In this document: positions 42,520 through 51,134 of the stretch, in pieces
Position numbering within the stretch: position 1 is the first letter of the stretch
Layout: the number at the start of each line of letters is the position of its first letter
NCBI RefSeq assembly: GCF_047238105.1
Contig: NZ_JBDFMD010000001.1
Span: forward strand, 1 to 64,000
Length of the DNA stretch: 64,000 nt
Source: Paenibacillus_D sp047238105
Lineage (GTDB): Bacteria > Bacillota > Bacilli > Paenibacillales > Paenibacillaceae
Reading direction: 5' to 3'
Notes under the pieces: generated by a model
What the model was told of the DNA's origin: nothing
Seen by the model: the letters and a program-made list of their open reading frames with translations, nothing else
Database searches by the model: none
Made by a program: the position numbers and the translations under genes

Positions 42520-44168
42520 TAGCTCCGTTCCTGCGCCAGTAATTCCTGATGGCTGGCGGGCTGTACCAGTCTTACCCTCCGATCGATGAGACGCCTGAGG
42601 GGCCAGACGAGCAGCAGTGTCAGTACAGCCAACAGCGCATGAAGACCGGCAAGCGGCGCGAGCAGCAGCGCTGCCCCTGCTGCGGATCCGAGCAGCCACA
42701 GCAGCGCTACGGCCTGCAGCGGCCGGCTTAGCCGGCCAAGCTGCCAGCGCGGCGGCCCCGACGCTGCTGGCGCCTTCCTGGATCCATGTATTACACGCCG
42801 ATGCCGTGATAGACGAAGACCAATCGGGATCGCCAGCGAGAGGTTGAAGGCAACGGAGCTCATGGCACTCACATAGATGAGCCTGCTCGTCGCTGCAGCC
42901 TCCCAGGGTCGCCAAAGGGCAAGCGCAAACATCATTGCCGCTGCGGCCGCAGCGAGCAATATCAGAAGCCGCTGCGGTGTCTGGCGACGGCTGTCGATAT
43001 GCTGCAGCCAACGGCTCCATGCCGAGCTGCCATCCCTGAGATAAGCGAACCATTGCCTGCTGGCCGACGTCAATACCCCCAGACCGCTTAACCAAAGGCA
43101 TAAGACGGCTCCGACGTATATCAAGGGGGCAATTACCGGGCTTAGCCAGCCCCACAGATTGGCGATCAACGCCAGGAACAGATTTCCGCTGCCGCTTATC
43201 CCGGCGATATCCATAATCGAGAGTGTCACGAACACACAGAGCACATAGGCAAAGACAAAGCCGTACACCGTGCTGGAATACATGCCCCACGGCACATTAA
43301 CAGAAGGGCTCTGGATCTCCTCTGTCGCGGACGACGCCGAGTCTGAGCCAATGAACAACCGCTGCAGCAGGATGAGCGCAGCAGCCAGCTGGAGCCAGCT
43401 ATAATCGCCGTTGCCGTGGGTACCGGCAGAGAACAGATAGGCTGCAGGCTGCAGGCCGGGTTCGAACAGGAAGATCAGCCCGGTGACGATCGCCGCTACC
43501 AGCGCTACCTGCAGCCAGGCTCCGCCTGATAGCGCGAGGCTGCTGCCGCGGAGCGATCTGACGGCCAGCAGCGTTTGCACCGCCAGGAGAGCGAGCATCC
43601 AGAGCAGCAGGCTCCAGACGCCCGGAGGATAGCCGATCCAGCGGGAGACCGCCGCGTCGAGCATGACAGCCGCAGCCCCGCCCAGCAGGAGCAACAGACA
43701 CAGGTCGCTGAACGTGCGCAGAAGAAGCGTATATCGTCCCCAGCGCCGCCCGCCGAGCTTCCGCGCCCACTGATAGACACCCCCCGCAGCGGGCACAGCT
43801 GAAGCCAGCTCGGCTGTGACCGCGCTGGTAAGGATTGCGCATATGGCAACAGCCGGCAACCCGATGCCAAAAGCCCACGGACCGGCCAGCTCGTAGATCG
43901 GACCATAATAAAGGACGGCGCCGCTGATAACGGACAATGTCGCAAAGGATAGTGCAAAGGAGCTGAAGCCGCTCCGATGCCTGCGAAGCTGCTGGGCGTA
44001 GCCCTCGGCATTAAGCTGCCGTTTGTCATCCAGGTATTGCTGGTAACCATTGACGGCCGGCACGGCATGCGCAGCGGATGCGCGCATCCTCCGATGGGCC
44101 GCAGCGGCCAGAAGCACACCCAGGATACAGGCTGCAGCGAACAGGGACAACCCGGCAAATATGATCAT
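42507..44168 (-). CDS. APC-superfamily amino acid permease
   Basis: A 553-aa protein with about 12-13 transmembrane helices. The motif ITSAVTAELASAVPAAGGVYQWARKLGG (seen in shorter pieces such as AELASAVPAAGGVY) marks the APC/amino-acid-permease family, here the GABA/choline-permease-like branch. A short N-terminal helix comes before the conserved core. GGAGGTGGGG precedes the ATG. Substrate unknown; probably an amino acid or amine. Confidence 0.82.
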   Translation of the reverse strand: MIIFAGLSLFAAACILGVLLAAAAHRRMRASAAHAVPAVNGYQQYLDDKRQLNAEGYAQQLRRHRSGFSSFALSFATLSVISGAVLYYGPIYELAGPWAFGIGLPAVAICAILTSAVTAELASAVPAAGGVYQWARKLGGRRWGRYTLLLRTFSDLCLLLLLGGAAAVMLDAAVSRWIGYPPGVWSLLLWMLALLAVQTLLAVRSLRGSSLALSGGAWLQVALVAAIVTGLIFLFEPGLQPAAYLFSAGTHGNGDYSWLQLAAALILLQRLFIGSDSASSATEEIQSPSVNVPWGMYSSTVYGFVFAYVLCVFVTLSIMDIAGISGSGNLFLALIANLWGWLSPVIAPLIYVGAVLCLWLSGLGVLTSASRQWFAYLRDGSSAWSRWLQHIDSRRQTPQRLLILLAAAAAAMMFALALWRPWEAAATSRLIYVSAMSSVAFNLSLAIPIGLRLSRHRRVIHGSRKAPAASGPPRWQLGRLSRPLQAVALLWLLGSAAGAALLLAPLAGLHALLAVLTLLLVWPLRRLIDRRVRLVQPASHQELLAQERSYRQL

Positions 44169-44245
44169 GATGACCCCACCTCCACCACTACTTTATGTAG
44201 TTAGGAGCAGGGTCTAGTACCACCGGCTTCGCGCAGCGGCTCCAT

Positions 44246-44728
44246 TTATTCGGCTCGTCGTTGGATCAGGCGCAGATATTCGCTCACCATGGCAAGACGC
44301 CAGGGCAGGATCATCCCCAGGGCAACCAGGTAGAATATAGCCCCTGTTTGAGGGATCGTCATCACCTTCTCCACCACCGGATGAAGCGATAGCCGCAGGG
44401 CGAACAACGAAACCATGATCAGGATGAACGCCTTGGATCGAATGACAAAAATATCCCTTTTGACGAGGGCGAGCCTTGTCGTCACGATTAGGGGAAAGGA
44501 AAAGATCAGAAGGCCTGTGCCAAACGCGGACAGCCCCCATAACCAAGGGATATGCATCATTGGCAATGCAAACATGATGAATCCCGTCATCATGCCGAGC
44601 GGCGGGATGACAAGCTTCTTGAGCGAGGTGGGCTGTCGGGCTGCCCGCAGACGCAGCAGGATCATCACGGCACCTGCCATCCCGGAGATCAGGATCGACA
44701 GCGCTTGGATCGTTGTAGTGGACGGCAT
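44246..44728 (-). CDS. ccdC: CcdC-like membrane protein
   Basis: A 160-aa integral protein with five hydrophobic segments that resembles CcdC, encoded next to cytochrome c biogenesis gene ccdA in B. subtilis. Its own role is not established. Upstream lies a receiver-domain gene, comparable to the ccdB-ccdC order, though no ccdA is present here. GGGAGG precedes the ATG. Confidence 0.75.
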   Translation of the reverse strand: MPSTTTIQALSILISGMAGAVMILLRLRAARQPTSLKKLVIPPLGMMTGFIMFALPMMHIPWLWGLSAFGTGLLIFSFPLIVTTRLALVKRDIFVIRSKAFILIMVSLFALRLSLHPVVEKVMTIPQTGAIFYLVALGMILPWRLAMVSEYLRLIQRRAE

Positions 44729-44813
44729 GATTTCCTCCCGGACAATAACGGCAACAATGCCGGCTTTTTCTTATCGTACTGCAGATATTCCCGCAGTGCA
44801 AGCCGGCAAGCTC

Positions 44814-45380
44814 CTAACGGCCGTCCATGCCCAGCTGGCAGAGCACATGCATCTTCAAGTCGTCGATATCAAACGGCTTGTTGAAGAACTGGGTGATGCC
44901 CAATTGAGTTGCATTCTCGAGATCTTCGGGATCGCAGTACGCCGAGATCATCACCGCCATCAGGTCAGGCTTGATGCGCCGCAGCTGCAGCAGCGTCTCG
45001 AACCCGTCCATCGCCGGCATCTTCAGATCCATCAATACCAGATCGACAGGATTGTCGGCGAATAGCCGGATCGCACCAGGACCGTCTGCCGCTTCATAAA
45101 CTTCCAAACCGCAAGCGGAGAGTACCTCTACCAGCAGCATCCGGATCTTTGCTTGATCATCGACGATCAGCACCGAGCCGCGACTGCTTGGCGCAACCTT
45201 AGCATTCCGCGAAATCTCGGCAGCTTCGGGATCTGTCCGCCGCACCGGAGGCGGCCTTTCCGCTCGCACTGCGGCCTTTGATTCGTCGGCAGCGGGAGAT
45301 TGGTGCAATCGGTTAAACCGGTACATGAGCACCATCAATATGAGCAGCAGCAACAGCACTGACGCAAATATGTAAATCAT
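44814..45380 (-). CDS. membrane-tethered receiver domain protein
   Basis: A 188-aa protein: one N-terminal transmembrane helix (3-22), a charged linker (~25-70) and a complete receiver domain (acidic pair in LIVDDQ, acceptor Asp in LVLMDLKMP, Ser in MISAYC, Lys in FNKPFD). No output domain follows. Tethering a receiver to the membrane is uncommon. The start at 45380 follows AAAGGAG. It precedes ccdC by 85 bp. Confidence 0.8.
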   Translation of the reverse strand: MIYIFASVLLLLLILMVLMYRFNRLHQSPAADESKAAVRAERPPPVRRTDPEAAEISRNAKVAPSSRGSVLIVDDQAKIRMLLVEVLSACGLEVYEAADGPGAIRLFADNPVDLVLMDLKMPAMDGFETLLQLRRIKPDLMAVMISAYCDPEDLENATQLGITQFFNKPFDIDDLKMHVLCQLGMDGR

Positions 45381-45518
45381 GGATAAAAACTCCTTTGAAA
45401 AAGGTTGAAGATCACTTTCGACAACTTTTCCCAAATTCCTGCTCTTTCAATGGGAATGTAATAAAATTTTCCTTTTGTTCAAACAATTTAATTCTATTTA
45501 CTTCAGTCCATAGAAAAA

Positions 45519-45553
45519 CACTCCCCATGAAGACGCAGTCTTCACGGGGAGTG
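45519..45553 (-). terminator. strong terminator after DUF3298-type gene
   Basis: CACTCCCC-A-TGAAGAC and GTCTTCA-C-GGGGAGTG form a 15-bp stem around a 3-nt loop, followed on the minus strand by TTTTTCTA. Confidence 0.85.
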
Positions 45554-45559
45554 CGGTGG

Positions 45560-46171
45560 TCAATCATTGACAACCATCGGTCCCAGAGGGCCCTCCTCAG
45601 CAATTATATCCTGGAGGGCGTAGGCCGAGATCGGAAAATAAGGGAAGCCGTATACATAAGGTGTGAGCTCATAAATCTGAAAATAGATGACGAGGGATCG
45701 GTCAGCAATATAGAAGTCCTGATCCGGCCGGATGCGCTCGAATGGCTGCAGCACCGGTACTTGGCGGGCTTCGATCTGAGCCTTGATCATAGTTGAAAGT
45801 TGACGCACGTAGTCGCTGCCCGGTTTGAACAGCTGCGGCAGCGTGTATAGATCGCCCGTGTGTGTGAGGAAGGTTAGCGACCGCTGCAGGGTGAGACCGT
45901 GCGCTCCGCCGGTGTAGGCGTAATTGAACAGCGACAGGCTGAGCACGCCTTTCTCATTGGTCTTAACCTCGAACCAGCCGAGCATCTCGGATCTGGGATC
46001 CTCCAGACTGCCCTGCTCAGCCGCCAGAGCGCCTGCTGCCGTTCGGATGGCTTCGTTGATCCGGTTGCGTGCCGCGTGATCCGGCAGCCCCTGGACGACA
46101 GGCAGCCAGATCTCGATCTTGGGATACGTGATATGCGACGGCACGATAACCGCCGGTACTTGAAACGCCAT
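45560..46171 (-). CDS. DUF4163/DUF3298 domain protein
   Basis: A 203-aa protein with an N-terminal DUF4163-like part and a C-terminal DUF3298 (RsiV-like) part; AYTGGAHG and DFYIADRSLVIYFQIYELTPY are typical. Such domains bind lysozyme in RsiV and occur in wall-related proteins. No signal peptide is obvious, which is unusual for the family. AGGTG lies upstream. Confidence 0.78.
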   Translation of the reverse strand: MAFQVPAVIVPSHITYPKIEIWLPVVQGLPDHAARNRINEAIRTAAGALAAEQGSLEDPRSEMLGWFEVKTNEKGVLSLSLFNYAYTGGAHGLTLQRSLTFLTHTGDLYTLPQLFKPGSDYVRQLSTMIKAQIEARQVPVLQPFERIRPDQDFYIADRSLVIYFQIYELTPYVYGFPYFPISAYALQDIIAEEGPLGPMVVND

Positions 46172-46241
46172 ATGATAGACACCTGCCTATTGGTTGGATG
46201 TTCTATTATATGCCCGGGTACCGGGGGAGGTTTCCGCAAGG

Positions 46242-46964
46242 TCAGAGCATCATTTTCTCGCGCTGCGTGAGCCTGCGTCCCCTTACGTCCAGTACCAGCT
46301 CGCCGCCGCTCAGTCCCCATATCCGGTCTGCGAATCTTTCGGCCCAGTCTGATTGATGCAGGACGCAGATAACGATGATCCTCTGCTGCTTGCACAGCGC
46401 TTTCAAATCCTTCAGAATTTCTTCAGCCGCGTGGGGATCGAGGCCGGATACCGGTTCGTCCGCCAGCAGCACCTTGGCGCCATGGACGAGCGCCCGGGCG
46501 ATCGCCACACGCTGCTTCTCGCCGCCGCTCATCTTGTCTGTTTTTTGTCCTGCTTTGTCGAGCAGGCCTACCTTCTCGATCATATCCATCGCGCCCATAT
46601 GGTCGTCATTGCGGACCATCCCGGTCACCATCCGCCATAGCGGGGTTTGATAGCGGGAACCGATGAGAACATTTTTGAGGGCGGTTTTGTTCGGGTTGAG
46701 TAAAGGCTTTTCTTCAAGGTAGGCGAACTCACGCCGCACTTTTTGAGTGCCGGTAAATTTGTTGCTCATGATGTCTACGCCGTCCACCACGTACTCGCCC
46801 GTCCACTGCTCCCTCATCGCGAGACATTTGAGCAGCATTGACTTGCCGCTGCCGCTGGTGCCGGTGATCGCGATGAACTCGCCATTGAACGCCTCAAAGC
46901 TGATATCCGACAGCACCTTGGGCCCGCCTGGTATTTTCTTGGTCATTCGCTTTACCTTGATCAT
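46242..46964 (-). CDS. ABC transporter ATP-binding protein (PhnC-like)
   Basis: A 240-aa ABC ATPase: Walker A GTSGSGKS, signature MSGGEKQRVA, Walker B VLLADEP and the switch His in VLHQSD. It resembles phosphonate-type PhnC, but no permease or binding protein lies nearby, so partners must be elsewhere. The start at 46964 follows AAAGGAG. It diverges from the SOS-type promoter at 47030-47070 and could share its control. Confidence 0.8.
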   Translation of the reverse strand: MIKVKRMTKKIPGGPKVLSDISFEAFNGEFIAITGTSGSGKSMLLKCLAMREQWTGEYVVDGVDIMSNKFTGTQKVRREFAYLEEKPLLNPNKTALKNVLIGSRYQTPLWRMVTGMVRNDDHMGAMDMIEKVGLLDKAGQKTDKMSGGEKQRVAIARALVHGAKVLLADEPVSGLDPHAAEEILKDLKALCKQQRIIVICVLHQSDWAERFADRIWGLSGGELVLDVRGRRLTQREKMML

Positions 46965-47021
46965 CTCCGGTGCTCCTTTGCCAGTCAATCTCCTTCTTAG
47001 TTTAGACGAAAGAAATAATTC

Positions 47022-47070
47022 TTTCCACACGAACAGATGTTTGCTATAATAAAAACAGAACAGACGTTCT
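47022..47070 (+). promoter_or_regulatory. promoter with two LexA (SOS) boxes
   Basis: TTTCCA (47022-47027) and TATAAT (47045-47050) are 17 bp apart. CGAACAGATGTTTG (47030-47043) matches the Bacillus LexA consensus CGAACRNRYGTTYG at every position. AGAACAGACGTTCT (47057-47070) is a second, nearly perfect box over the expected transcription start. LexA would block polymerase until DNA damage. Confidence 0.8.
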
Positions 47071-47102
47071 TACACTGGAATATTGAAGGAGGATGGATCA
47101 CC

Positions 47103-47324
47103 ATGCGCAGTTGCGACAACTTTCGGTTTATTGAGAAGCATCGACCTTTTCGGGATTTGACGTTTAAGTTTTATTCGGACGGTACGCTTACCATTATCGA
47201 CAATGACAACGGCGGGGTGGTCACTCCGCGCGAGCTCAAGGGCGATAGTCATGATTTCTATGTCCGCAGACGGATTGCGTTTATTAAGAACAACCTTGCC
47301 ATGCAGAAGCTCAGGCATGCCTAG
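47103..47324 (+). CDS. SOS-controlled small protein, 73 aa
   Basis: A basic 73-aa soluble protein of unknown family. Recognisable features are only the beta-like FKFYSDGTLTIID and basic C-terminus. GGAGG lies about 10 bases before the ATG at 47103, downstream of a promoter with two LexA boxes. SOS genes of this size in Bacillales include division inhibitors (YneA), but this protein has no transmembrane helix or LysM domain. Function is unknown. Confidence 0.72.
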   Translation: MRSCDNFRFIEKHRPFRDLTFKFYSDGTLTIIDNDNGGVVTPRELKGDSHDFYVRRRIAFIKNNLAMQKLRHA

Positions 47325-47408
47325 TTTCCCCTCTCGTGTTTGACTGTCTGCCCGATGTTGGGGTACATTGGTGGGAGAGACACTACCCTGGCATAAGGAG
47401 CACCCGCT

Positions 47409-48149
47409 ATGAAACAGACGATCCTTTTCGATCTCGACGATACATTAATTCATTGCAACAAATACTTCTACCAGGTCATCGACCGTTTCGTAGAGGCCAT
47501 GATGCTATGGTTCGGACCGGACGGCGTTACGGAGGAAGCGATCCGCGAGAAGCAGACGGAGATCGATATCGCAGGTATCGATGTGCTCGGCTTTAAGAGC
47601 GACCATTTCCCACAGTCGTTCCTTGAGACCTACCGCTTCTTCACTGATCTGACCGGCAGACGCCATGACACCTCCGAGGAGAATTGGCTATGGAAGCTGG
47701 GACAGAGCGTGTATGATCAGGAAGCCGAGCCTTATCCTCATATGCAGGAGACACTGGATGCGCTCGCCTCTTCCGGCCATGAGCTGCATCTGTATACCGG
47801 CGGCGAGCTGCTTATCCAGAACCGCAAGATTGAGCGGCTGCAGTTGCAACGTTACTTCGACAACCGCATCTATGTACGCCGCCATAAGAATAACGAAGCG
47901 TTGGAGCAGATTATCAGCAGTGGTCCGTTCGACCGCGACCACACGTGGATGATTGGCAACTCCATTCGTACCGACGTCGTCCCCGCCCTGACCGCCGGTC
48001 TGCATGCGATACACATGAAGACGGCTATTGAGTGGCTTTACAATGTCATCGAGATTCAGGTTCAGCCACGCGGCGCCTTCTTCACGCTGAACCATCTCAT
48101 CGAGGTACCCGATACGATCCACGGTTACGTTCATCGTCCATCCGAGTGA
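47409..48149 (+). CDS. HAD-superfamily hydrolase
   Basis: A 246-aa haloacid dehalogenase-type phosphatase: motif I FDLDDTL (nucleophile Asp and acid Asp), motif II LYTGG, motif III Lys near RRHKNN and motif IV WMIGNSIRTD. The helical cap lies between motifs I and II (subclass C1). The substrate is unknown. AAGGAG precedes the ATG. It ends at a strong terminator. Confidence 0.85.
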   Translation: MKQTILFDLDDTLIHCNKYFYQVIDRFVEAMMLWFGPDGVTEEAIREKQTEIDIAGIDVLGFKSDHFPQSFLETYRFFTDLTGRRHDTSEENWLWKLGQSVYDQEAEPYPHMQETLDALASSGHELHLYTGGELLIQNRKIERLQLQRYFDNRIYVRRHKNNEALEQIISSGPFDRDHTWMIGNSIRTDVVPALTAGLHAIHMKTAIEWLYNVIEIQVQPRGAFFTLNHLIEVPDTIHGYVHRPSE

Positions 48150-48168
48150 CTTGCGCGGTACTACGACC

Positions 48169-48212
48169 AAAAGGCCGGACTGGCAGCTTCAGCTGTCAAT
48201 CCGGCCTTTTGC
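48169..48212. terminator. strong bidirectional terminator
   Basis: AAAAGGCCGGA and TCCGGCCTTTT pair perfectly (11 bp), with an inner GCAGC / GCTGT-like stem. It lies 19 bp after the HAD gene stop. Confidence 0.9.
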
Positions 48213-48270
48213 CGTTATCGTGTTGATTTTAGGGATTGAGGTTCTCTTCCCCGAACTGGAGGAGCAATCA

Positions 48271-48738
48271 TTAGTTCTTCCGGGGATGCAAGTCCTGTGC
48301 CAGACGGACCATATCGATGACCTGGATGCCATTCTCGTAGATCGGTTCTTCGTAATGCCGGACAAAAAAATCCCGGTCGATGCCGACCATACGAAAGCCG
48401 CATTTTTGATATAGCGCCAGCTGCAGCATGCCCGAATTGCCTGTGCCTACCTCGATTGTTGCATACCCTGACTCACGAGCCCGCTCCACCGCATGCTGGA
48501 CGAGCCGTTTGCCGATGCCTTGGCCCTGGTGAGCTTCATCGACGGCTACATTGACGAGCTCTACCGTATCTGGCCGTGTAGGCAGCAGCACATAAACACC
48601 GATGATGGTGTGCTCGTCTGCAGCGACATAACAACTCCCTCGGCACGTATAGTCTCGGACAAGTTTCTCCGAGGGATCTGCAAGCAACAGAAGATCCATT
48701 GGCATTCTCTCCTGTTCGCCAAGCTGTCGGATCTTCAT
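48271..48738 (-). CDS. GNAT-family N-acetyltransferase
   Basis: A 155-aa protein with the acetyl-CoA motif QGQGIGKRLV after LVNVAVDEAHQ and the later LYQKCGF. The family transfers acetyl groups to amines; this member's substrate is unknown. GGAGGAGGG precedes the ATG. It lies 25 bp after topB on the same strand. Confidence 0.85.
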   Translation of the reverse strand: MKIRQLGEQERMPMDLLLLADPSEKLVRDYTCRGSCYVAADEHTIIGVYVLLPTRPDTVELVNVAVDEAHQGQGIGKRLVQHAVERARESGYATIEVGTGNSGMLQLALYQKCGFRMVGIDRDFFVRHYEEPIYENGIQVIDMVRLAQDLHPRKN

Positions 48739-48763
48739 GGTGACCCTCCTCCCCTTGGTCCGA

Positions 48764-51073
48764 CTACTCCAATCTGATGCTGATCGCGCCGCTCTCCGGG
48801 TTGGTCAGCACCAGCTTGCCTTTGCGGGTTTCACCGCTCTGCTGTTTGAAGGTAAGCTTACCCGTCTCGCCTTTTTGGACGAGCGACTTGATCATCGCAG
48901 GTGAGATTTTCTTGCCCTGCTGCTCTTTCCAGATGACGAAGGTACATCCTTCGCGATACTGGGTACAGCCGAAGCCCCGCTTGCCCTCGATCAGCTGCCC
49001 TTTGCAGCCTCGGCGAGGACAGGGGGCCAGTGCCGTCAGCCCCCCGCCTGCCGGTTTTGTTGCGGCAGCATGGGCAACGCGGCTTGCCGAGCCGGAAGCA
49101 GCTGTGCTCTGGCCCGTTGTCCGCGTTCTCGCACTGCTTCTACCAGCGGCGACTTTGCTGCGGCTCTGCCCCCGTTTGGAGCGGCCGCCGCCCGCACCTT
49201 GCTCAGCACCTTCGAACATCGAAGGCGGGGCCGGATGCTGGCAGCTCACTTTGGCGACGATCATGGCGGCGAATTCCTTCACCTTCTCCATGAATTGGAC
49301 ATCTGAAGCCTCATCTTTGGAGATCTGATGCAGCCGCTGCTCCCAACGGCCCGTCATCTCCGGCGAAGCGAGCAGCTCCACCCCGGCGCCCCGGATCAGC
49401 TCGATGGCGGAGCAGCCTTTGACGGTTATATCCAGCTTCTTGCCGCTCAGCGTAATATATCCGACCTGCTTGAGTCGTTCGATCGTCGCCGCCCGGGTTG
49501 CCGGCGTACCCAGTCCGGTATCTTTCATCGCTTCTTTGAGCTCTTCGTCCTCCATCGCCTTGCCCGCCGTTTCCATCGCCTTGAGCAGTGTGCCCTCCGT
49601 ATAAGACTTGGGCGGCTGCGTCGCTTTCTCTCTCGCTTCTGCCTTCGCACACTGGACGGGCTTGTCCTTATCAACGCGAAACTCCTCCGTCACGAGCTCC
49701 TCTTCCTGCTCTTCGTCATCCTTGGCCGGCTTCCTCCGCTTGCTCTTGCCAGAGGTCTCGGCGTTCTCCTGACTCTGCTGGACGACCTTCCAGCCAGCCT
49801 CCAGCTGCTGCTTGACCTTCGTCCGGAACAGCTCTTCCTCGACCTTGGTCATTACTTCATGATTGTTATAGACCGCAGGCGGGTAGTAGTGGGACAAGAA
49901 CCGGCGGACGATCAGATCGTAGATCTTTTGCTCGTCGGCACTTAACTGACCGGCTTTTTTGGGCGTCGGGAGGATCGCATGGTGATCCTCTACCTTGGAC
50001 GGATTGCAGACTGCACGATTGCCCTTGTGCACCCTGCCTCGGTCGGCGCCTGCGGCCAGCTCGCCATATTCGCCTGTTGTACCCAGCATCTTCAGCACAT
50101 TCGCCATGACCGGCAGATTTTCCTCTGTCACATAGTTGGAGTTGGTCCGCGGATACGTGATGACCTTATGCTTCTCGTAGAGCCCCTGCGCGATGTCCAG
50201 CGTCTTCTTGGCCGAGAAGCCGTAGCGGCCATTGGCCTCACGCTGCAGCAAGGTCAGGTCGTGGAGCCGGTACGGATATTCCTTGCTCTCCTTCACTTCA
50301 TAGGAGAGGATCTCGCCCGGTTTGCCCTTCACCTTGGCAGTCAGCGCTTCCGCTTGCTCTGGAGAGGTGATCCGCTCACCCTGCCAGAGCCCGTTGTAGC
50401 TCAGCTTGTCCTGCTTGAAGACGGCATGCACCGTATAGTACGTCTCCGATTGGAACGCCTGGATCTCCCGGTGACGGTCGTAGAGCAACGCTAGTACGGG
50501 CGTCTGCACCCTGCCTACCGACAGCAGGTTCCGGTGCTTGATCGTAAAGGCGCGGGAAGCGTTCATCCCGATCAGCCAGTCTGCTTCGCTGCGGGCCTTT
50601 GCGGCCCTGGTGAGCGGATCGTATTCCGTATCGCTGCGCAGACTCTCGAAGCCTCGCCTTATCGTCTCGGGTGTGAGATCGGAGATCCAGAGCCGCTGCA
50701 CCGGCTGGCGCAGCTTCAGATGCTGGCGGATCAGGTGGAAGATCAGCTGGCCCTCCCGCCCGGCATCACAAGCGTTGACGAGCTCGCTGCAGCCCTTCGC
50801 CAGCTCGCCGATCACCTTCAACTGGTCCTTGGTGCGCGGATTCGGCCACAGCTTGAACTTGTCGGGGATGATCGGCAGATCCTCCGCCTTCCACTTCTTG
50901 TAGCGGGGATCATAATGATCCGGCTCCGCCAGGCTGACCAGATGCCCGATTGCCCAAGTAATGATATAGCGATCGCCTTCGAGATGCGTACGCTTGTTCC
51001 GCGCTTTGGGCTCCAGCACGGCGGCTATCGTCCGGCCCATGTCCGGTTTCTCGGCGATGATCAGTGTTTTCAT
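48764..51073 (-). CDS. topB: DNA topoisomerase III
   Basis: A 769-aa type IA topoisomerase: N-terminal Toprim (IIAEKPDMG, DAGREGQLI), the active Tyr in VITYPRTNS, and a long central domain. After ~residue 640 comes an Arg/Ser/Ala-rich linker and a C-terminal zinc-finger-like region (CPRRGCKG...GCTQY). The length fits TopB with an added tail. It relaxes and decatenates DNA. GGGGAGAG precedes the ATG. Confidence 0.93.
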   Translation of the reverse strand: MKTLIIAEKPDMGRTIAAVLEPKARNKRTHLEGDRYIITWAIGHLVSLAEPDHYDPRYKKWKAEDLPIIPDKFKLWPNPRTKDQLKVIGELAKGCSELVNACDAGREGQLIFHLIRQHLKLRQPVQRLWISDLTPETIRRGFESLRSDTEYDPLTRAAKARSEADWLIGMNASRAFTIKHRNLLSVGRVQTPVLALLYDRHREIQAFQSETYYTVHAVFKQDKLSYNGLWQGERITSPEQAEALTAKVKGKPGEILSYEVKESKEYPYRLHDLTLLQREANGRYGFSAKKTLDIAQGLYEKHKVITYPRTNSNYVTEENLPVMANVLKMLGTTGEYGELAAGADRGRVHKGNRAVCNPSKVEDHHAILPTPKKAGQLSADEQKIYDLIVRRFLSHYYPPAVYNNHEVMTKVEEELFRTKVKQQLEAGWKVVQQSQENAETSGKSKRRKPAKDDEEQEEELVTEEFRVDKDKPVQCAKAEAREKATQPPKSYTEGTLLKAMETAGKAMEDEELKEAMKDTGLGTPATRAATIERLKQVGYITLSGKKLDITVKGCSAIELIRGAGVELLASPEMTGRWEQRLHQISKDEASDVQFMEKVKEFAAMIVAKVSCQHPAPPSMFEGAEQGAGGGRSKRGQSRSKVAAGRSSARTRTTGQSTAASGSASRVAHAAATKPAGGGLTALAPCPRRGCKGQLIEGKRGFGCTQYREGCTFVIWKEQQGKKISPAMIKSLVQKGETGKLTFKQQSGETRKGKLVLTNPESGAISIRLE

Positions 51074-51134
51074 GGCTCACTCTCCCCGCTAACAGTCAGT
51101 ACTTAGAAGTCGTGCAATGAGAAATGCTTATGTA

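Noticed and set aside
42415..43290. Minus-strand frame inside the permease gene
   Set aside because: Cys/Arg/Ser-rich composition typical of a wrong frame; the overlapping permease has clear helices and motifs.
44745..44775. Hairpin plus TTTTT reading as a plus-strand terminator
   Set aside because: It lies between two minus-strand genes with no plus-strand gene upstream, so it probably does not act as a terminator.
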